The notes under the pieces: model-generated
Database searches by the model: none
The model's input: the letters and a program-made list of their open reading frames with translations, nothing else
What the model was told of the DNA's origin: nothing
Source of the DNA: Dryocosmus kuriphilus
Lineage: Eukaryota; Arthropoda; Insecta; Hymenoptera; Cynipidae
Direction of reading: 5' to 3'
Assembly: GCA_038277395.1 (NCBI GenBank)
Contig: CM076190.1
Span: forward strand, 234,204,618 to 234,268,617
Length of the DNA stretch: 64,000 nt
Translations under genes and position numbers: made by a program
Shown: piece after piece, positions 57,353-64,000 of the stretch
Layout: each line of letters opens with the position of its first letter
Position numbering within the stretch: the stretch's first letter is position 1

Positions 57353-57426
57353 CAGCTGTGATTCCACGGGATCGTCTTCGGCGGGCGGCAGTCAAACATT
57401 TCGTTCAAGCAACCAGGCGGGCGGGT

Positions 57427-57980
57427 TGTTTAAATCACGAAGTTCAGCGCTTCGCGGGTTTCCCGCGGTGTGTTGTGGGCGCGCCCTGGAGTGGGGGTAG
57501 CGCGTTGCTCCCACTGAGAGGCCCAGTTCGAGTCAGTGTGTGACGAGCTGGCGGTTTGTTGCGTATGGGCGTGCTCTTGCCCATCTCCGACTTATGTTTG
57601 TCAAGTGCGTGCTTCGGGTTATTCCGGGAGCGGGCCGTGTTATAATATTTTGCAAAGTGTTTTAGTGTTCTCTCAGTTTGTTTTCGACCCTCGGTGCAGG
57701 GCATTCGGAGCTGGTTATTGTGAAGCCCACTACATTGTCGAGCCTCTCCGTCTTAGTATAAATGATTTGATTTAGTTGCCGTTGTACGGTGGGTGGTTTA
57801 AGTTGTGTTGTTTTGTGAGGTGCAACGGCGGTGATTTGTGCCACGGACTCGACCATTCACATCTACGATTGAATAAACGAATTAAATCGACAAAGTAAGA
57901 GAGCCTTTGTCTTCCATTCTTTTTGCGAGCAGCAACGCTCTCTCTTTATTGCTTGAACGAGCCTTCTACCTGAACGAACA
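57427..57980 (+). repeat. 3' LTR of BEL/Pao element
   Basis: Copy of 51901-52454. The purine-rich AGGCGGGCGGG immediately upstream (57415-57425) is the likely polypurine tract. Confidence 0.9.
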
Positions 57981-57985
57981 CCGAG

Positions 57986-58529
57986 GTTCAACTGTCAAGA
58001 AAATTTTAGAAAAGCTGCGAAAACTGTCTGCCAGAATTTTTTTCTTTGCGAAAGTGTAAACATTTTTGGTACAAAACGGCATCTAATCATCTTAATCTTT
58101 AAATTCGTGGGTTCTTCAGTTCTTCCTTACTGCAATCATAAGTTTCATATCCTTTTCATCGTAGATAGAATTCCTAAGATCCAGGTAAATGTAAATACAT
58201 TTCCCCAATCCCAAAAAGTGTAGGTTAAAATTCACTACGGAAAAGTCTGGAAGATCGAATTGCCAAGGTAAAAAGGCAGATAGTCATCTTATAAACCCTT
58301 TGATGCAATAAGACAAGAAAACAAGTACCTGATATCAGGTAGTCAGCAGTGGATGTTGAGCGACTATATTGGACATTTTAAATTAATTTTCAAAAGGTAA
58401 CGGCGATCGGTAAGGTTTGAAGATAGAAGAATTTTGCAAAGAATTAAGTGGAAATCGGTTAGCAAAAGATTGCAAATAATATTATTCATTTAAGGAGTTT
58501 TAAAGTGTCATTTCAGAAAAAAATTTCAA
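57986..58529. other. Interior of OTU transposon right of BEL insertion
   Basis: This should hold the 5' part of the minus-strand OTU-transposase gene and its promoter. On the minus strand TTTTCTTGACAG (about 57998-58009 complement) resembles a splice acceptor, but the following frame meets a TGA. I could not identify the missing N-terminus. Confidence 0.4.
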
Positions 58530-59162
58530 AAACTTTTTTGTTAAGTCTTTGCCTGAAATAAGATTACAAAGATAATAAAAACGATAAATGTACACTTTCA
58601 TGATTATTATTTTATCGTCACTGATAAAAATTTATATTTTATATGTATTAATCGAAAATAGATATTTCAAATGTATTTAATAGTGAAAAAAAGATAAGAA
58701 GAGGATATGTGAAAAAGGTCGAAAACACACAGTTATTTTTCCCCAAAAATTGTGGAAGAATCTTTTTTGACACTTTGTCTCGTCGTCGTAGGTACAGTAG
58801 TATCCAAGATAATTTTTCTTGTTTAAAAACTATAGTGGCAGTAATGTTTACACAAATATTTCATTTTTTCAAAGACGTATTGATTCTTAAGTCATCCAAG
58901 AATATATGCAAATATTTTGAAAAAATTGTACGTAATTTTAGCAACACAGGGCTTCTAAGTAGTCGAAGGGCACTATTTTGATGCTTTTCATCAAATAAAT
59001 AGTAACGATTCCTCGCCATATTAATGCAAAATAACCGTTCAAAATGCAGTCAACGCAGAAAAAATACCCGTGCACACGATGTTTAGTTCATATTGTTATC
59101 ATTTTGCGTTCCTGAGATAATCCCGCCGAAAATGAGAGGAGTACATGAAAAAAATCTTACAG
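58530..59162 (-). repeat. Right long terminal inverted repeat
   Basis: Reverse complement of the left arm, without the ~140-bp block found there, and ending CTTACAG before TA (59163-59164). The frame 58709-58981 inside it is incidental. Confidence 0.8.
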
Positions 59163-59164
59163 TA

Positions 59165-59930
59165 CGTACAATTATTAACCCTGTCACCCTTCAGGGAAAT
59201 CAGTGATTAGTGACCAGAGATTTCAAACGCGATTTAAAAGATAATTTTTGCCTGGCAATTAGGTTCTAAATTTACTAGTCATATGCATATGTGTGAGCTC
59301 TCCAAAATGGCAGAAGTTTCGACCTCGGATAGGTGTGCCAAGTGAAACGTGGGTAAAAAAATTCTACTTAAACTTTACGTATGTACGGTAACAATAATAA
59401 TGCCGTTGTGAGTGTAAGTATGAAAATGCGGACATGCAACCTGACTAGTTTATTCGACATGGTATCTTTCTCTCTCGCTCTCTCTCCCTCTCTCTTTAAC
59501 ATTCTTTCTCTCTCTCTGTGAAGTCCATTACTCTGAAGGAATATGGGATGTATTTCCAGAAGTCGCAATAGTTACTCACTTCCTTAACATCACTGAACAC
59601 ACAATATCTTGAATTCGAAAGAAATTAATAGTGAGAGGTACACAAACGAGTAAGAATCTTTTTCTTTTATTACAAAATTTGTCTATATTTTATAAGTTAC
59701 ATTTCAATGTAACTTCAGAGACATTCGTTCGGTTTAAATTTACAAAAGAACCCGAAAGCCTATTATTTCAGATATACTATATTTCACGATTTTGAAAATT
59801 ACATAGAACTAACGTTAAGAAGGGGACTCTAGCCATAAGACTGAGTTTGTTTAATCTCAGCCTTTCGAACCAACAAAGGCAAATTAGGTCAGGGTCGACG
59901 TTCCACATGTTCTCAAAAATTAATTCAGTT
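59165..59930. other. AT-rich spacer with (TC)n microsatellite
   Basis: A pyrimidine microsatellite (TCTC runs) occupies about 59466-59518. Otherwise no gene. Confidence 0.45.
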
Positions 59931-59934
59931 TCAT

Positions 59935-60270
59935 CATGTGGTCGTAGATTTTATAAAGTTTGTCCCGATCAGGTCTCAAATTAACTTCATTTTTATTAAC
60001 AGCAATGTGACACATTTCAAGTACCAGACGTTTACTATTATGGCAGTCATTTTCCAAAATTTTGACATTTCAGAATCGAAAGGATGGTCCTTTTGTGTTA
60101 TGCATTTCATAAGCGCTGACTGTCTGTTGGATTAATTATTTATACTTTTGAATGTAAATTCAGCCTAAAAGCTAAAGGACGTTTCGTTTGACCGATATAA
60201 AGTGCTTTACAATTTTGGCCTTTGCACCCTTTACAGCAAACAATATTAAGGTTGTATTGTTTCGTTTGAA
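59935..60270 (-). pseudogene. Penelope-like GIY-YIG endonuclease fragment
   Basis: The minus strand reads CKGCKGQNCKALYIGQTKRPL (about 60245-60180), with Cys residues preceding YIG and the TKR helix. It is followed, in shifted frames, by CHNSKRLVLEMCHIAVNKN and EVNLRPDRDKLYKIYDH (about 60040-59940), the usual PLE endonuclease C-terminus. A conserved Cys-x2-Cys before YIG is typical of PLE endonucleases. The fragment is frameshifted and lacks RT. Confidence 0.6.
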
Positions 60271-60275
60271 GTTTT

Positions 60276-61260
60276 GGGTATCAAATATGTTACGATTTTA
60301 AGGAGGATTGCCAATATATTTTTACAGGTATAGTTATAGTGAAAGATCTAAAGTTTCATTAGTGAAGTGATTTGTAAGATTTTATTTGTTTTTCGTTATT
60401 GAGAGAACAAGGTGGCACACAATTATTATTATCTTTTATTTTACCTCATCCATGAATGTTGCATGTGTGTGAGAGGATATTTATTTAATTGTCTACAATT
60501 CGTGATGAATAGCTTTTCGTTCAAATACATTGTTGATACATAATCTTATCTGACTCTAACTTGTATTTGTCCTATAGTGTGTGTGGTATCATTACAACGA
60601 GTTTTTCCCCTGTTGTTGAATCTCCTCTATCTATAGTTGCTATATATCTCAATTTCAATCTTATATATGCAATTTTTTGTTAACATAATTAGACTTCTAG
60701 ACTTAAAAATGATGGTTTGCACATTATGTTAATTTTAAAAAGCATTCAAAGTATGTTAAAGCATCTAAGAGTCAAAGAAGTTAACTGAGTAAGAAAATGA
60801 GAATGTAAGAAGAAATCTGTTATAAAATCTTGAAATCTGACGTACACTGAGAAAAGAATTTAACCACAAAAGTTTAAATTTTGAGGAACTGCTGTATCTG
60901 AATGCATTTTTAACCACATAGTTGAATTTTTAGACAAAAATGTTCAGATTTCAGCATATTTCTAACAGTGGGCATTCAAATTCGAGGGAATAATCCTTCG
61001 GATTTAAATTATATAATACTTATATTTCTGTTAGCTAATAGTTACACGTAATTAGAAGCCTTCTATGGGCGTACATTAAATTTGAAACTCTCAGGAATAT
61101 ATATAATTAACGCCAAAAAGGAGTTACGTGTCACACGGTTCTAAAGTTAAGAAGGAACTATATTTTCAGCAAGTTAAAGTTTCCTGAATCATTTCTTAAA
61201 AAACAAACGGATTTCCCTAACATGAAATGTCAAAGTAAATTGAAAGGACGTTGAATTATT
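60276..61260. other. AT-rich intergenic sequence
   Basis: No gene recognised. It may contain decayed PLE sequence upstream of the endonuclease fragment, but no RT motif could be read. Confidence 0.4.
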
Positions 61261-61261
61261 G

Positions 61262-61530
61262 TCGATCATTTGCGGGTAAGTGAAAAGGCCAAATTTAGTA
61301 AAGCGATGCTTTATTGGCTTGGTCTGGCAAACTCGCTAGGCTATATTTGAGCAACAGACTACTTATAGATTTGAATGCAATCAAACAGAATGAACAAAAC
61401 TATTTTTATAAATATAAATATATCAAAGCTAAAATGAACAATCACCGTCAGGCGCGGAAAATGCCTTATTAGCCAGTTAACGAAACGTCGCGTTACTGAT
61501 CAAATTTGGTCTTTTCATTATTCTCAAACG
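61262..61530. repeat. PLE-type terminal repeat with hammerhead-like cores, copy 2
   Basis: On the minus strand, CTAGCGAG, TTTGCCAGACCAAGCCAATAA and AGCATCGC (complement of about 61295-61340) align with copy 1 at 44585-44790, but the CTGATGA core is mutated. The plus strand at about 61470-61500 has GCCAGTTAACGAAACGTCGCG, where CGAAACG is intact. It is followed by CAAATTTGGTCTTTTCA, the inverse of the left part (TGAAAAGGCCAAATTT). The block is therefore an inverted pair of ribozyme-like halves. Confidence 0.45.
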
Positions 61531-61639
61531 TCCATAGTTCGAAGCCCTTACTACTATGATGAAAAAAGAAACTATATAATTCCTATTATTATTCTTAGTA
61601 TTATTATAATTTAGCAGTTCGCACTCGGAAGCTTATTGC

Positions 61640-63548
61640 CTCATGTACCCAAAATCGCCACGCACCTCTATCCTGCGCATCCTCCATCCACTTTAAATAA
61701 TCATATCGTAGCTCTTTTAGATCGTCCCTTACGTTTTTTCCCCATCTGTTTCTCGGTCTAACCTCTTAAAACTTGCGCCACTTTTCTTTCGTTGCGCATT
61801 CTTGCTACATGTCCCGCACAGCTTAATTTACGCGCTTCCATTACTCTATTAATATTTACTGACCCGTAGAGAGCATGCAAATCACCATTATGTAGTTTTC
61901 TCCATTCACCTGTCTCTTCGTCCGTTTTTAGGCCATTAATTTTTCTATTTAATTTATTTTCGAATATTCTAAATCTGTTCTCCTCTCCTTTAGTCAGCTC
62001 CCACTTTTCACACCCGTACATGGCGGGCGGTATTATATTGTTTTGCAAATTCTTACCTTGATGTCTCTAGATAGTGATCGCGATTTCAGTAACTTGATTT
62101 CCATTTTAATGTTATTGTCGCTAGCTATAATAGTCCCGAGGTACTTAAACTCATTAACTCTTCCAAATTTCATATTTCCGGCCATCAGATCCCCTTCTCC
62201 ATTACTTTCTTTTGATCCCTTGACGGTCAAACATTTTATCTTCGATTCGCTAACTTCTAAACCTATTTCCTTGGCTTTCGTAATCAATATTTCTGCATTT
62301 TTAGCTACCGTTTCTTTATCGTCCCCTAGTAAGTCGAGATCAACCGCATATCCCAGAATCTGTATTATTCAATTGACGGTAGCACCACATGGATTTGTTT
62401 GTACTTCTCTGACCACGCATTCTAAAACTAAGTTGAAAAGGCCATCGCGGATCAGAAACTCTTTAGATAAACTTCCCTTTACGTGTATTCTACCCTCACT
62501 GAGCCTTAAACAAAATTCGATAAGTCTAACCTATTTCCTTGGTACACCCAAGAAATCGTGAATCTAGTACACTCGCCCACGTATAATAGGGTCATAAGCT
62601 TTTACGAAATCGCTAAATAGTTGAAGTATGGCTTCACTAAATTCCCATTTATTTTCTAACAGTTGTCTAATTGTAAACATTTGATGGCTTTTAGACCAGT
62701 TTCGGCCCAATCCGCATTGGTTTTTCCCAATGATCTCCTCAGCAAAAGCGGTTAGTCTGTTTAAGCTTACATTGGACAGGATCTTATAGCACGAAGGCAC
62801 AAGTGAAATTCCCCGATAATCGTTACAGTTCGTTTTATCTCCTTTTCTAAAAATGGGTATAATAATAGACTTATCCCATTCCTGCGGTATGCGTTCTATT
62901 TTCCAGATTGCGCGTATTAATTTACAAGTTTACCTTGTGATGCAAGGGCCCCCATTTTTTATCAGTTTTGACGGTAGGTCATCAATGGCCGCAGCTTTTT
63001 TATTTTTCATCTTCTTTATCGCGATTTCTATTTCTTCGTCAGTAGGCTCATCAATTAGTAGATCAGAAGTGTGAATTTCGTCGAGATTAACTTTACGTGC
63101 AATAGCCTAACGAAATAGTTTTACCATAAATTTACTCTCTCTGTTGGATCAACTACAGATTGCCATTCTCGTCCCACATTATTTCTGTTATACTTTGAAA
63201 GCCTTTCCTTATAAAAGTGATTCCCCTGTACATCTCACGCGGGTTATTAATATACAGTTTGCATTCTTCGTCGAACCACGGTTTGCTTTTCATTACTTTC
63301 TTTGAACTTATAGTACGTTTCGTGTCTGACTTTATTTCCTCTTTCATAATGCCACATAGGGCTTCCGGGTCCTCCTCATAATTATCGCTCTCGTCTGTCT
63401 GTTTTTCAAGAGCGTCGAAAATGTTTGAAATCTCTAATTGATAATTCAATGTTTCTGGTGGTGTTTTAAATTTATCTATATTTAAACGGACTATTGGCTC
63501 TGGGTGGCTAGTTTCCTTACTTAGGGCCAATCTATTGTAGTAGGCCAA
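61640..63548 (-). pseudogene. Non-LTR ORF2: linker, RT, C-terminal domain
   Basis: Minus strand, in order. The linker has KPWFDEECKLYI (63285). RT has YKILSNVSLNRLTAFAEEII then NQCGLGRNWSKSHQMFTIRQ and QLFSDFVKAYD (62800-62580). The catalytic box is read as ILGYAVDLDLLGDD (about 62345), where the usual YADD has Val for its first Asp, so activity is lost. Next come SKIKCLTV and FKYLGTIIASDN (62250-62120). The C-terminal part YGCEKWELTKGEENRFRIFE, DEETGEWRKLHN and CAGHVARM (62015-61790) is the familiar tail of one insect LINE group. Frames change several times and stops are present. Confidence 0.75.
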
Positions 63549-64000
63549 GTAGGCCTATACATCAGTTCTCTTCCAATTTTCGCGTTGAAATCTCCCAATA
63601 TTATTTTTGCGTCAAACGTCGAGAAGTTTTCAAAAACATTTTCGATTGTTTCTCAAAAAGGATTTTTAGTATCTTCGTCTTTCTCCTCGGTAGGGCAGTG
63701 CACGTTGATTAGCACCCACTTGCAGAAATCAGCCTTTAGTAAAATATATGAAAACCGGTGGTTAATGAATTGCATATCGATGACCGCTTGCGAAATATGT
63801 TTATTAATAAGAAAACCGGGACCCACTGTGCACCCTTTAGCTCCCCATAGTGAAAAGTGTAGTTATCCTTAGAAGTTTATCTGTACTCACCCGGCCAGCA
63901 GGTTTCTTGAAGTGCTATTATATCAATATCGTATCTCTTTACTATCTCAATAAGTGCGCTAAATCTGCCAGTATTTATACTACTAGCGTTCAGAGTTCTC
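63549..64000 (-). pseudogene. Non-LTR ORF2 endonuclease domain, partial
   Basis: Minus strand from the window end reads RTLNASSINTGRFSALIEIV then YDIDIIALQETCWPGE, where LQE holds the catalytic Glu of the exonuclease-endonuclease-phosphatase fold. It continues with an interrupted frame to about 63585. The 5' part is outside the window. Confidence 0.7.

Larger units (their letters stand above)
51901..57980 (+). mobile_element. BEL/Pao LTR retrotransposon, defective
   Basis: Two 554-bp LTRs (51901-52454 and 57427-57980) begin TGTTTAAATCACGA and end GAACGAACA. They differ at roughly fifteen positions, so the insertion is moderately young. Flanks are CCAAG (51896-51900) and CCGAG (57981-57985), a 5-bp duplication with one mismatch. 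The interior has a tRNA-Tyr-type primer site, Gag (DUF1759), RT, RNase H, integrase and DUF5641, the BEL/Pao order. The zinc-knuckle and protease region is deleted, and pol has two frameshifts and a stop. It sits inside the OTU frame of the surrounding transposon. Confidence 0.9.
48800..59162 (-). mobile_element. Long-TIR Tc1/IS630-type transposon with OTU domain
   Basis: The two ends are inverted repeats: CTGTAAGATTTTTTCATGTA at 48800, matched by the complement of CATGAAAAAAATCTTACAG ending at 59162. Both are flanked by TA (48798-48799 and 59163-59164). Homology between the arms extends 0.6-0.8 kb inward. Between them, on the minus strand, lie an OTU-like domain (51900-51279) and a Tc1/IS630-like transposase (about 51060-49579). 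A BEL/Pao retrotransposon (51901-57980) splits the OTU side. Without it the element would be about 4.3 kb. TA target duplication and DDE transposase agree with the Tc1/mariner-IS630 superfamily. The long arms and OTU domain are unusual for it. Confidence 0.75.
61600..64000 (-). mobile_element. Non-LTR retrotransposon, runs off window end
   Basis: Endonuclease (from beyond 64000 to about 63580), linker, RT (about 62900-62300) and C-terminal region (to about 61640) are in order on the minus strand. The 3' end lies near 61600, in ATAATAATAATA-like sequence. Its 5' end is outside the window. The clade (RTE-, jockey- or CR1-like) cannot be settled by eye. Confidence 0.75.

Noticed and set aside
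48800..59162. Polinton/Maverick or Helitron as explanation for long arms plus OTU
   Set aside because: No polymerase B, retroviral-like integrase of the host element, Rep or helicase was seen, and the transposase and TA sites point to Tc1/IS630.
1..64000. CRISPR arrays, bacterial operons, rRNA and tRNA genes
   Set aside because: No regularly spaced identical repeats, ribosome-binding sites, rRNA landmarks or tRNA box sequences were seen; the content is eukaryotic transposon sequence.

Overview
This window is eukaryotic and looks insect. It is AT-rich and gene-poor, and almost every recognisable coding stretch belongs to a transposable element of a type common in arthropod genomes: piggyBac, mariner, Ty3/gypsy, BEL/Pao, R1-like and other non-LTR elements, and Penelope-like elements (PLEs). 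The coiled-coil ORF1 type near 2.4-3.4 kb and the R1-type ORF1s suggest Hymenoptera, but only weakly. I found no convincing host gene, tRNA, rRNA or CRISPR array. There is one 500-base assembly gap at 33592-34091.

Layout, 1-28.4 kb: a fold-back repeat (547-1795); an ORF1-only non-LTR insertion with a perfect 16-bp target duplication (1896-3842); a ~160-bp tandem repeat (6270-6745); a full-length piggyBac element with TTAA duplication and a broken transposase (6831-9990); a GC-palindromic block and a tandem hairpin array (10.1-11.4 kb); one copy of a ~900-bp dispersed repeat (12185-13090); a 12.1-kb Ty3/gypsy element with 2.65-2.75-kb LTRs (13404-25521), whose integrase core is missing and whose 3' end carries a second gag-like zinc-knuckle segment; and a MITE (27586-28422).

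Layout, 28.4-48 kb: a PLE interrupted by an R1-type ORF1 insertion with a 14-bp target duplication (28440-30850), facing a second PLE remnant; an R1 ORF1 fragment (34640-35440) and a decayed R1-like ORF2 (36250-39482), both on the minus strand; the second copy of the dispersed repeat; a degenerate transposon-derived gene of unnamed family (41166-43090); two mariners of one family in opposite orientation (43435-44578 and 45959-47282) with PLE debris between them; and a small THAP-like zinc-finger ORF (47689-47946).

Layout, 48-64 kb: the most unusual object is a transposon bounded by TA and by inverted repeats of 0.6-0.8 kb (48800-59162). It carries, on the minus strand, an OTU-like cysteine-protease domain followed by a Tc1/IS630-type transposase, apparently once a single protein. 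A BEL/Pao retrotransposon (51901-57980) later inserted into the OTU region. A PLE endonuclease fragment, hammerhead-like repeats and a non-LTR element with endonuclease and reverse transcriptase (61600 to the window end, minus strand) complete the window.

Nesting gives a relative chronology: R1 ORF1 into PLE, and BEL/Pao into the OTU-transposase element. Nearly all coding regions carry stops, frameshifts or mutated catalytic residues. The longest uninterrupted reading frames are the R1-type ORF1 at 29361-30590 and the Gag-RT frame of the BEL element at 53412-55427.
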